NCBI GenBank assembly: GCA_943787575.1
Contig: CALSMY010000014.1
Location: forward strand, 1-64,000
Source: an uncultured Opitutales bacterium
Lineage (GTDB): Bacteria > Verrucomicrobiota > Verrucomicrobiia > Opitutales > Seribacteraceae
Length of the DNA: 64,000 bases
Direction: 5' to 3'
Every line of letters begins with the position of its first letter. Positions within the stretch are counted from its first letter, which is position 1. Below are positions 55,216 through 63,159 of the stretch, one piece after another. The notes below the pieces were generated by a model, which saw only the letters and a list, made by a program, of their open reading frames with translations, did no database searches and was not told where the DNA came from. The translations under genes and the position numbers were made by a program.

Positions 55216-56267
55216 GTGATTTGTGGGAAGCTTTTCATTTCGCAGATCCCGCATGGGCGTTGGGAGTTCTCGTCTTGCCTCTAATTTATTGGATTAAGAA
55301 AAAATTAAACTATGAAAGAGCGACTGTTTTTTTCCCAACTATTTCACAGGTTAAAAGATCTTTAAAACTACGCTCCAATCGATGGACTGCGCTGCCCCGA
55401 GTATTTCGAAGCCTTGCATTGATCTTTCTCTTTCTTGCTTTGTGCCGCCCGCAGTTTGATCGCAGCACGACGACCATATTATCCAGTGGCGTTGACATCG
55501 TTCTCGCTGTTGATTTATCCGCTTCTATGCTTGCTCTCGATATGAGTGAATCCAATTCTCTTGATCTCACGAGACTTGATGTGGTTAAGGAGGTGCTTAA
55601 GAAATTTATTGAGCAACGAAAGCATGATCGGATCGGAATAGTCGCATTTTCAGTCGATCCTTACTTAGTAAGTGCATTGACTTTGGACAAAGAACACTTG
55701 CAAAGGAACTTGGACCGATTACGAGTCGGTCTTACACACCAAACAGGAACAAACCTAGGATCTGCTCTGGCTGAAGGAATTAATCGATTGCGCCCATTGG
55801 AATCGAAATCAAAAATTCTCATCCTGCTAACAGATGGAAAAGACGAGCCTGCACCGCCACACAGCCCTCTAATTTACGCTAATGGTGCAAAATCTGACGA
55901 AATCAAGATCTACACCATTGCTATAGGTTCCAGCACCAGAACCCGCACCTATTTGTTTGACCCCTCCACCCGAGATCTCCTTCGTGCTCCCAACGGTCTT
56001 CCCATTGTACGGGTTGCCGACTATCCGGTAGACAAACAGATCCTTGGACAAATAGCCAAAACCACCGGAGCTCAGTTTTTTGAAGCACAAGACAAAGAGG
56101 CGCTTGAATCTATTTACAATGAAATTGACCGCTTGGAAAAATCTGATGTCGAAATGGGTGTGAATGCACTTTTTGAAGATTTATACTTTTGGCCCTTAGG
56201 TGCATCCATTCTTTTTCTATTTATTGAATTCATCCTTTCCCGGACTCGGTACCTTCGAATCCCATGA
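55212..56267 (+). CDS. vWA-domain protein BatA
   Basis: 351 residues from ATG 55212 (MSDLWEAFHFADPAWALGVLVLPLIYWIKKK), chosen because the upstream extension in the track overlaps another gene. Two membrane helices at the N-terminus (about 15-30, and IFLFLALCRPQF at about 75-87), then a vWA domain with MIDAS motif IVLAVDLSASMLALDMSE, a long loop ALTLDKEHLQRNLDRLRVGLTHQTGTNLGSALAEGINRL, ILLTDGKDEPAP, and a C-terminal helix (FWPLGASILFLFIEFILS). Classic BatA layout: VWA between membrane segments, facing the periplasm. Confidence 0.88.
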   Translation: MSDLWEAFHFADPAWALGVLVLPLIYWIKKKLNYERATVFFPTISQVKRSLKLRSNRWTALPRVFRSLALIFLFLALCRPQFDRSTTTILSSGVDIVLAVDLSASMLALDMSESNSLDLTRLDVVKEVLKKFIEQRKHDRIGIVAFSVDPYLVSALTLDKEHLQRNLDRLRVGLTHQTGTNLGSALAEGINRLRPLESKSKILILLTDGKDEPAPPHSPLIYANGAKSDEIKIYTIAIGSSTRTRTYLFDPSTRDLLRAPNGLPIVRVADYPVDKQILGQIAKTTGAQFFEAQDKEALESIYNEIDRLEKSDVEMGVNALFEDLYFWPLGASILFLFIEFILSRTRYLRIP

Positions 56268-58663
56268 ATTTCTTTGCACAACCAGATCTTCTACTTGTGA
56301 TTCCTTTAATTCTGGGAGTTCTTATTTTGGTATACTTAAACAGTCGCAAGGTTGCCCGCGAGAGATTGTCACAGCTAATCGCATCAAAACTCCTTCCGGC
56401 CGTTATTCCCCATTTTTCAAGAAAGAGAGAAGGAATAAAGATCGCATTCTTTTTTGCTGGTATGATCTTCCTCTTATTATCGCTGGCAGGCCCTCAATGG
56501 GGATTTTCTAAACGTACGGTGTCTCCCCGAGGGATTGATCTACTCATAGCCGTTGACTTGTCTAAAAGTATGCTTGCCCGAGATGTTCGACCCAATCGTT
56601 TAGAGCGGGTAAAACTGACTCTATCTAATCTGCTCGAGAAAGTAAAAGGTGACCGACTTGGACTGATTGCATTTTCAGGCTCTGCATTTTTACAATGCCC
56701 ACTGACTCTTGACCATCAGGCATTTGTAAAAACATTAGATGAATTAAAAGTGGGACTCATACCAAGGCCTGGGACGAATTTAGCACGGCCCATACAAGAA
56801 GCTGAAAGATCTTTCTCCAAAGACGACACTGATAAGTTTCTCGTGCTTATTTCTGATGGTGAAGACCTAGAAGGCCAAGGATTGATGCAAGCAAAAGAGG
56901 CCGCGAAAAAAGGCATTCGGATTTTCACCATAGGCATTGGATCAGATCAAGGGGCCCGAATTCCAACCGACCCCCTTAATCAATCACCACAGAATTTTTT
57001 GAAAGACAGAGCAGGGACTGAAATTCTTACAAAATTAGACGCAAATGCCCTAATTGACATTGCCCGAACTACTGGTGGACAATACCTTCCCATCGGCCCT
57101 ACTGGTGAAGGTCTCACTCATGTATTCTCGGAGCTACAGGCTTTTGGTCAGAAAAAATTACGTGAACAATTATCCACAACTTTACCTATTAACCGCTATC
57201 AAATATTCGTGATTCTTGGCATACTTTTTTTAGTGATCGAAAACCTTTCGCCTTCATCCAAGAAAAATATACTTAAGTCTGCGACTAAGTGTTTTCCGGT
57301 CGCTATATTCTTAATGTTTGGGTGCTCACAACCCGACAACACTAGGAGGGCGGAAGAGGCAACATTGAAAGGGAATCACCTTGAAGCAGCCAGGCTTTAC
57401 TCCAATGAAATTGATTCACTCAAAGATGGTGATGATTCCCTCAAAGTACTTCGTTTAAATGCTGGCCTCTCTTATTTACAAGCTGGCTCATTCCCAAAAG
57501 CCGAAGAATTTCTTCAGGCAACCCTTGAGCAATCGACGGATGATCCAGAAATTCAGTCAAAAGCAATCAACGCGTTGGGCAATTTATTCTACGCCAAAGC
57601 AAATTCATTTTTGGACCAGCAAAATGTAAACGAAGCTAGAAAGTCTTGGGAAAAAGCGAGAGAGTTTTACTCGGCAGCCTCGCAGATTGACGCCAACCCG
57701 TTAGCCGAAAAAAACCTGGATTCTTTAAATGATCAAATTCAGAACAGAATCGAATCTTTAGTGAGCAAGATTCAAGGATTGGTTTGGCGAGATATCAACG
57801 GAAATGGAAAACGGGAAGAAAACGAACCTCTCCTTAAAGCTAGAATTTTTTGGGATAAAAATGATGATGGTGAACACAACGAATCCTTAGAACCTGCAAT
57901 TCCTGGGAACGAAATGGGCCAGTTTGCATTTGAATGGATTTCGGGAATTTATCCAACATCCTTAAAGCTCGCCTCTATTATCCCTGATCAAAATGAAAGT
58001 TCACCCTCAATTCTCTTACCTCTTTTTCCTCCCCCCCCTCCTCCATTCGAAGCCTCTGGAACCAGAAATCATTTGGTAGAAATTGATAAGCCAGGCAGTC
58101 TTTTTATCCCTATGCCCTGGCGAGCCGCACCTTCGCTCAATGGAATAGTTTGGAATGACTCGAACATAGACGGCAAAGTTGATGATAACGAATCCGGAAG
58201 CACAGCAGCCACACTGTTCATCGATAAAAATGGCAATTTTCAACTAGACGATAATGAAACATCCTTTAAACCATCCGATGATGGCAAGTTTTCTCAAATT
58301 GTCCCACCCGGACAATATTCTTTGTGCATAAAACCAGATAACCCTGATGCAAATGTAACTTACCCAATTGAAGAGCATAAAGCTTATTTGACTTGGGTAG
58401 ATTTCGAGCAATCCTCCAAGCCTATGTTTTTTGGAATTCAAGACAGATCTGAAGGAAATAGCTCATCCGAAAGCAGTCCTCAAAACAATCCCAATCCTGA
58501 AAGAATCGAGGAAGATGAAGAAAACAAAGAGGCAAAAACTCCCTCAACTGAAGAAGTAAATGCCCTCTACGAAAGACTTTTACAAGAAACTGAATCAAAA
58601 AGTGAACCGTTGGAAAACGACATCCCAAATTCTAATCCTGTCCAAGCTGGCAGAGACTATTAA
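56264..58663 (+). CDS. BatB vWA protein fused to TPR lipoprotein-like and Sdr-like repeat modules
   Basis: 799 residues, about twice a normal BatB. Part 1 (1-340): two N-terminal helices, vWA with MIDAS LLIAVDLSKSMLARDVRPNRLERV (about 95), LVLISDGEDLEGQG, and closing helix NRYQIFVILGILFLVIENL. Part 2 (about 340-500): KCFPVAIFLMFGCSQPDN, an internal hydrophobic stretch with lipobox-like LMFGC (about 350), then TPR-like repeats (EATLKGNHLEAARLYSNEI, LNAGLSYLQAGSFPKAEEFLQA), as in the BatC lipoprotein. Part 3 (from about 506): VWRDINGNGKREENEPLL, NGIVWNDSNIDGKVDDNESG and LFIDKNGNFQLDDNETS, Ca-binding-like units of the SdrD B type, with a poly-Pro linker. C-terminus acidic. One long frame. ATG overlaps the BatA stop. 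Confidence 0.8.
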   Translation: MNFFAQPDLLLVIPLILGVLILVYLNSRKVARERLSQLIASKLLPAVIPHFSRKREGIKIAFFFAGMIFLLLSLAGPQWGFSKRTVSPRGIDLLIAVDLSKSMLARDVRPNRLERVKLTLSNLLEKVKGDRLGLIAFSGSAFLQCPLTLDHQAFVKTLDELKVGLIPRPGTNLARPIQEAERSFSKDDTDKFLVLISDGEDLEGQGLMQAKEAAKKGIRIFTIGIGSDQGARIPTDPLNQSPQNFLKDRAGTEILTKLDANALIDIARTTGGQYLPIGPTGEGLTHVFSELQAFGQKKLREQLSTTLPINRYQIFVILGILFLVIENLSPSSKKNILKSATKCFPVAIFLMFGCSQPDNTRRAEEATLKGNHLEAARLYSNEIDSLKDGDDSLKVLRLNAGLSYLQAGSFPKAEEFLQATLEQSTDDPEIQSKAINALGNLFYAKANSFLDQQNVNEARKSWEKAREFYSAASQIDANPLAEKNLDSLNDQIQNRIESLVSKIQGLVWRDINGNGKREENEPLLKARIFWDKNDDGEHNESLEPAIPGNEMGQFAFEWISGIYPTSLKLASIIPDQNESSPSILLPLFPPPPPPFEASGTRNHLVEIDKPGSLFIPMPWRAAPSLNGIVWNDSNIDGKVDDNESGSTAATLFIDKNGNFQLDDNETSFKPSDDGKFSQIVPPGQYSLCIKPDNPDANVTYPIEEHKAYLTWVDFEQSSKPMFFGIQDRSEGNSSSESSPQNNPNPERIEEDEENKEAKTPSTEEVNALYERLLQETESKSEPLENDIPNSNPVQAGRDY

Positions 58664-58667
58664 TTCA

Positions 58668-60458
58668 ATGAATCGATTCTGTCTCCTCATTTTTTGGCTT
58701 TTTGTCTTATTTACCCCTGCCCTATCCTCGGCCGAGGCTGTTCGCATAGAAACCTCTTTTGATCCGCCAAATATAACTCTGGCAAACACCTCAACCTATA
58801 AAATTGTGGTTCATGGAAGTCAGCAAGGACCAGCAGGTGGTCTTCCCCAAATAGATGGATTAAAGTTCTCCAACCCACCGCAAACTTTTCGATCAGCTTC
58901 GTTTATAAATGGTGTTCCATCCGTTCGATTTGAATTAAGCTTTACCGTAACACCTCAGAGGGAAGGCACTTTTGTTGTTCCGACCTTACAGCTTACCATT
59001 GAGGGCAAATCCTACCAAGCTCCTGCTGCCAAGCTTTCAGTGGTTCCTCCAACCCAAGCGGATAAAATTCGCCAAGCCGAGCGTCGCAACCAGGAGAATA
59101 ACTTAAAACAGGCTGCTTTTCTTGAATTTCAATGCCCCCGTCCATTTCTGTTTAAAGGAGAAACCGTAGAGGCAACTGTTAGTCTCTTTTTGTGGGATAA
59201 ATTACCGGTTACGCGAATCGATCAAGTTCCTTTAAAAATTGGAGACGGAATTTCCATGACGGAATTGGGCCAACCAAACGAAGAACGTGGAGTACGTAGG
59301 TTTAACAAAAGCTATTCCGTATATTCGTGGAAATTTGGCCTTACAGGAGCTCTACCCGGAAAGCATGACCTATCTTTTGGCTCATCCATTCGTGTTCGTG
59401 TTCGCAACAATAGAAACTCCCGCCTGTCTAACCCATTTTTTAATGATCCATTTTTTGGGTTTGGCAGAGAGGAAAGCCTGGAAATTAAAAGTCAACTGCA
59501 ACAGCTTGAAATTCGACCTCTGCCTTCCCTACTTCGACCTATGGGCTTTCAAGGTGCAATCGGTAAGTTATCGATAAATTCATCCCTCGATACCAATCGA
59601 GTCTCGGTCGGTGACCCCATAAAACTTACCTTGACGATAAGTGGTAGCGGAAATTTTGCAGCAATGCCGGCTCCCAAACTATCAATAGGAGAAAATTTTA
59701 AAGTCGGCCCACCCGCCTTTTCTTTTAAAGGCAACGAGGCAACTATGCAGAAAGGCTCTCAAACTTTTGAATTTGTTGTTACGCCTTTGCAGGCTGGTTT
59801 AATTGATATCCCTCCTGTAGACTTTTCCTTTTTTGACCCATCGGAAGAAAAATATTTTTCGATAAGTTCTCAATCTCATTCTATTCGTGTAGATCCTGGC
59901 GAAATATGGACGGACCCAAAGCAGAACAACCTCTCTACCCAAAACTCAGTTCCCTCTGTTTCCCGGCAAGATTTGTTCCAAACCGAATCAGAACCAGGTC
60001 AGTGGGAAGAAAACTTAAGCACCCCTAAGCCATTAAAATCTTCCATTTTTTGGATTGCTCAATTCGGTTGCACAATTGTTGCTGCCAGTATTTTGATCTT
60101 TCGTATTCGAAGAAGGAATCCAAAGCTGGAACTACGTAAGCAGAAAGAAAAACTTCTCGATGGAAAAATCCGTGAAGCTTTAAAACACAAAGATACTTCT
60201 GGATTCCACCAGGCCCTTCGAAGGAAAATTCGTTTACGGGTTGGTATCGTCTGCGATCAGACAAACACCTCTGCTCTATCGAGCTCGGAGATCATCAATC
60301 TTCTAAGACAGAAACAATTTCCCGAAAATGTTGTCACTGATATCCTCAATCTTCTCAAAGTGTGCGATGATTTGGAATATGCCCAAAATCCTAATAATGT
60401 CACCACTCTTGAACTTGTATTTAAGAATGCATCTGCAACTTTGAAAAATATTAAATGA
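58668..60458 (+). CDS. BatD-like protein
   Basis: 596 residues from ATG 58668, where a signal peptide begins (MNRFCLLIFWLFVLFTPALSSAEA). The track start is 36 residues earlier and overlaps the BatB gene, so it is rejected. BatD features: RIETSFDPPNITLANTSTYKIVVHG, FELSFTVTPQREGTFVVPTLQLTIEGKSY, LRPMGFQGAIGKLSINSSLDTNRVSVGDPIKLTLTISGSGN and TFEFVVTPLQAGLIDIPPVDFSFFDP, repeated beta-sandwich domains exposed to the periplasm. One helix near residue 490 (SIFWIAQFGCTIVAASILIFRI) and a cytoplasmic tail. BatE overlaps by 4 nt. Confidence 0.86.
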   Translation: MNRFCLLIFWLFVLFTPALSSAEAVRIETSFDPPNITLANTSTYKIVVHGSQQGPAGGLPQIDGLKFSNPPQTFRSASFINGVPSVRFELSFTVTPQREGTFVVPTLQLTIEGKSYQAPAAKLSVVPPTQADKIRQAERRNQENNLKQAAFLEFQCPRPFLFKGETVEATVSLFLWDKLPVTRIDQVPLKIGDGISMTELGQPNEERGVRRFNKSYSVYSWKFGLTGALPGKHDLSFGSSIRVRVRNNRNSRLSNPFFNDPFFGFGREESLEIKSQLQQLEIRPLPSLLRPMGFQGAIGKLSINSSLDTNRVSVGDPIKLTLTISGSGNFAAMPAPKLSIGENFKVGPPAFSFKGNEATMQKGSQTFEFVVTPLQAGLIDIPPVDFSFFDPSEEKYFSISSQSHSIRVDPGEIWTDPKQNNLSTQNSVPSVSRQDLFQTESEPGQWEENLSTPKPLKSSIFWIAQFGCTIVAASILIFRIRRRNPKLELRKQKEKLLDGKIREALKHKDTSGFHQALRRKIRLRVGIVCDQTNTSALSSSEIINLLRQKQFPENVVTDILNLLKVCDDLEYAQNPNNVTTLELVFKNASATLKNIK

Positions 60459-61285
60459 ATAGAATTTACCTAAAACTGTATTTTATTATTTCTGCAGCCT
60501 GTTTTACTTTGTTACCAAGTTTAGAGGCTTCAAATAATAAATTATTTTATGACGCAGTACGGGCTGAAGCTTCAGGAGACTTGGTTAAAGCAGTTGATAT
60601 TTACTGTAAAATTACCGAATCTGAGCACTCAGCCAACCTGCATGCGAACTTGGCAAACCTCTATTTCAAATTAGAGGATTATGCCCGAGCTATTCTTCAC
60701 TTGCGTAAAGCAATTTGGCTTGATCCTGAAAATCGCGAGCATTCAACCAACCTAGCATTTGCCATGAAAATGGGTGGGGTTGTAGATCAAACCGATCTTG
60801 ATCTTGTACCGGCTTTTTCTGTTTATTATCAGATTCATTGGTTAATCGCATTTAACCTTCTATTCTGGATAGGAATTTTTGTGGCTTCATCGTTTCTCCA
60901 GCCTTCTTTTCGAAATGCTAAAGTCTATGTGCTTGGAGCTTTTTGGATCGCTGGGCTCTTTTTTTCAGGATGGGGATGGTATCAGTCAAATTTAAGTTCC
61001 TTGAATCTAAACAGGGAAGTTATCGCAATAAATGCGACAACTCAGGAAAATGATTTAAAAGAAAACTTGGCTTTGAGAGTTTTTGCCGGAAGTGGCAGTG
61101 AGGCAAATACAGAAGTTCCTTTAGGTTCGAGTTTATTTTTGGATTTGGATGGCAATGACCTTCCCCGTTTTCATACAAGTCCGACTGGTGATAAATGGTT
61201 TTTAGCACGAAGTGCTTCAGGAACAAATAAAGGTTGGGTAAGAGAGGAAGAAATTGAATCCATTCTTGATTTCGCCATTAAGTAA
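60455..61285 (+). CDS. BatE-like TPR/SH3 membrane protein
   Basis: 276 residues: signal peptide (YFIISAACFTLLPSLEAS), TPR repeats (FYDAVRAEASGDLVKAVDIYCKI, HANLANLYFKLEDYARAILHLRKAIWLDPENREHSTNLAFA), two helices (IHWLIAFNLLFWIGIFVASSFL and VYVLGAFWIAGLFFSGWGWY, about 130-185), then an SH3b-like domain (ALRVFAGSGSEANTEVPLGSSLFLDLD) ending GTNKGWVREEEIESIL. This matches BatE: TPRs, membrane pair, SH3. ATG overlaps the BatD stop. It closes the operon; dnaX ends 33 nt beyond on the other strand. Confidence 0.84.
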   Translation: MNRIYLKLYFIISAACFTLLPSLEASNNKLFYDAVRAEASGDLVKAVDIYCKITESEHSANLHANLANLYFKLEDYARAILHLRKAIWLDPENREHSTNLAFAMKMGGVVDQTDLDLVPAFSVYYQIHWLIAFNLLFWIGIFVASSFLQPSFRNAKVYVLGAFWIAGLFFSGWGWYQSNLSSLNLNREVIAINATTQENDLKENLALRVFAGSGSEANTEVPLGSSLFLDLDGNDLPRFHTSPTGDKWFLARSASGTNKGWVREEEIESILDFAIK

Positions 61286-61317
61286 AAAAACTCATCCAAA
61301 CCTTGCACAGGGGGAAT

Positions 61318-62844
61318 TCAAATTAATTTGTCAGGATCTATTCGTTCCAAGGCAAAATATTCTCCACGGAACTTTTCTTCCACTACCTTGCGAACTGCTG
61401 GTGGTAAAGATCCTATTCTTTCCTTAATTTTGTCTGGGTCCGTTGATTGTCGGGGGGGAGCACTTTCAATATCCTGCGTATCAACATTTGGAAGATCTGT
61501 ATCTGCTAATTCACTTTGCACAGATTCCTCCACTTGAACAGATTTGCCTACCGAAGCATTTTCAATTGTTTCGGCAGGCTTAACCGGGTTTTTATCCAAT
61601 CCGAGAATTTCACTCGGTTCCCCGCTAGCCAGGACTTTTTCATCAGAAGTTCTAATGCTTTTTACTGGATCCTCCCTAGTAAGATCCAACACGGGTTCTT
61701 TTATAGGTTCAGGTTTGGCTTTTAGATTCGTTTTTTTTTTCGCTTCTCGGGGAACCAAGTTCGATATTTTACGAATCACCTGATCGATCGAGCGGGTACG
61801 ACCCGCTTCTATTGCACGAAAAAGAGTAACTTCAAAATTAGCTTTTTCAGAAAGGCCTGAACGGACTAGAGATTCTCCATCCCTTAAAGCATCCAAAATC
61901 CGGGATACTTGTTCAGGAGATATATCTTGGCTATCTGATACGCTTAAAGACTCGACTAAGCTCGAGCGGAATCTCTCGGAAAGATCTAATAAAGCTCGGT
62001 AAAAATCCAATCCATTCTCTGAAAATTTATCGGTTATATTTAAAATGGTGTCGTAATTAGCCGTAAGGACTGACTCGCTTAATTGATTGATCATATCAGA
62101 TGATGCTAATCCATAGACCTCCAAAACATCCGATTGGGATATGGATTTTCCACAAAATGAAATCATCTGGTCTAAAATGCTCTGAGCATCCCGCATTCCC
62201 CCCATCGCCATACGGGAAATAGCATCTAAAGCATTTTCGTCTGCATCAATCTGTTCATACTCACAAATTTCTTTGAGTTTACCAGTTATTAGAGGAGCAG
62301 GGATAGATCGAAATTCAAACCGTTGGCAACGAGATACAATGGTGGGCAATACCTTTTGTGATTCAGTGGTTGCGAATACAAATTTCACATGCGGGGGTGG
62401 CTCTTCCAATGTTTTTAACAAGGCGTTAAAAGCCTGCTGACTTAGCATATGTACCTCATCAATCACATATATCTTAAATCTGCATTGAGACGGAGCGTAT
62501 TGGCACTCGTCCCGCAAGTCTCTGACCTGCTCGACCGAATTATTTGAAGCCCCGTCAATTTCGATTACATCTAAGCACCGACCCGCCATAATCGATTTAC
62601 CTATCTCTGAATCTTCTGGCACTTCAAGGGATGGGCCATCCTCCCAATTCAAGGATTTAGCAAACAAACGAGCAGATGTAGTTTTGCCCGTACCCCGAGG
62701 TCCAACAAACAAATAGGCATGGGCAATTCTCCCCAACTCAATTGCATTGCCCAACGTACGCACCACATGGTCTTGACCGACAAGTTCGGAAAATTGCTTG
62801 GGTCGCCAACGGCGGGCGATTACTTGATAGGCTTCGGAGGACAT
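61318..62844 (-). CDS. dnaX: DNA polymerase III subunits gamma and tau
   Basis: 508 residues from ATG 62844 ([23 protein letters not shown]); the track start 14 codons upstream lacks support. Clamp-loader AAA+ motor: Walker [18 protein letters not shown] (about 45-61), [21 protein letters not shown], Walker [30 protein letters not shown], sensor/Arg finger [14 protein letters not shown]. The four zinc cysteines between Walker A and the IEIDGASN loop are not there; only one Cys remains ([20 protein letters not shown]). Domain III ends near residue 365, followed by [11 protein letters not shown] on an A10 run and a charged tau-specific tail. Slippage there would give a gamma-like form; see that entry. 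ffs lies just upstream on the same strand. Confidence 0.94.
   Translation of the reverse strand: MSSEAYQVIARRWRPKQFSELVGQDHVVRTLGNAIELGRIAHAYLFVGPRGTGKTTSARLFAKSLNWEDGPSLEVPEDSEIGKSIMAGRCLDVIEIDGASNNSVEQVRDLRDECQYAPSQCRFKIYVIDEVHMLSQQAFNALLKTLEEPPPHVKFVFATTESQKVLPTIVSRCQRFEFRSIPAPLITGKLKEICEYEQIDADENALDAISRMAMGGMRDAQSILDQMISFCGKSISQSDVLEVYGLASSDMINQLSESVLTANYDTILNITDKFSENGLDFYRALLDLSERFRSSLVESLSVSDSQDISPEQVSRILDALRDGESLVRSGLSEKANFEVTLFRAIEAGRTRSIDQVIRKISNLVPREAKKKTNLKAKPEPIKEPVLDLTREDPVKSIRTSDEKVLASGEPSEILGLDKNPVKPAETIENASVGKSVQVEESVQSELADTDLPNVDTQDIESAPPRQSTDPDKIKERIGSLPPAVRKVVEEKFRGEYFALERIDPDKLI
61731..61740 (-). promoter_or_regulatory. A10 slippage site in dnaX, candidate gamma-forming frameshift
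   Basis: On the coding strand GCG is followed by ten A and then CG: codons GCG AAA AAA AAA ACG (Ala368 to Thr372). One extra A or a -1 shift yields [10 protein letters not shown] then stop; one missing A or a +1 shift yields KKKRI then stop. Both alternative frames end within about ten codons, giving 378 or 373 residues, which is domains I-III without the tau tail. dnaX genes of Thermus (transcriptional slippage on A9) and E. coli (A AAA AAG -1 frameshift) use the same strategy. The run sits just after the motor domains. Confidence 0.65.
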
Positions 62845-62930
62845 GGTGAAAGGAATATCTATTGTTCCTCTTTGCCAACCGTGCAAGTCAAACTAAACAA
62901 GTTTGAAAATTAATGGCAAAAAAAGGCACA

Positions 62931-62940
62931 AAAAAGGCCA
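62931..62940 (-). terminator. Intrinsic terminator tail of ffs
   Basis: The closing GGCC arm of the SRP RNA hairpin is followed directly by TTTTT(T) on the minus strand. The RNA hairpin itself acts as the stem. A second T run (TTTTTTT at 62918-62924) follows. Confidence 0.6.
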
Positions 62941-63033
62941 GGCACCCCACAGCACACAACTCTTGCGATTACCGCTGCTTCCTTCCGGACCTCACGGAGT
63001 TCATCCAATCGTCGTCGCATGGGACCCGACCTT
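62931..63033 (-). ncRNA. ffs: Signal recognition particle 4.5S RNA (small bacterial type)
   Basis: The minus strand reads GGTCGGGTCCCATGCGAC... with the conserved SRP core GGTCCGGAAGGAAGCAGCGG in the middle (the Ffh-binding helix 8 with the GGAA tetraloop and AGCAG asymmetric loop). The 5' GGTCGGGT...CCCA pairs with the 3' TGGGGTGCCTGGCC, closing one long hairpin of about 100 nt. Ends with GGCC followed by a T5 tract. The RNA binds Ffh (SRP54) to target membrane proteins to SecYEG, working with SecDF/YajC encoded here. Edges are approximate. Confidence 0.93.
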
Positions 63034-63040
63034 AAATCTA

Positions 63041-63069
63041 ATTATCAATTATTCGACTGGTCTAAGCAA
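63041..63069 (-). promoter_or_regulatory. Sigma70-like promoter for ffs
   Basis: On the minus strand TTGCTT is followed after 17 nt by GATAAT, four and five matches of six to the consensus hexamers, and the SRP RNA 5' end (GGTCGGG) lies about 8-10 nt downstream of the -10 box. That spacing is what a short stable RNA gene requires. Confidence 0.6.
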
Positions 63070-63159
63070 CGACTTTTTCAAATTTTATGTAGTTAACAAA
63101 TTCCATACCCCAATCTTTTTAACTTTGCCATTTCCACCTTTAATCATTTGAAAAACTTA

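Noticed and set aside
58560-58667. Track start of BatD at 58560
   Set aside because: Those 36 residues overlap the BatB fusion and precede a clear signal peptide at ATG 58668.
62903-63151. 82-residue ORF on the plus strand
   Set aside because: It lies across the SRP RNA and its promoter on the other strand; the codons come from RNA structure, and the translation has no family features.
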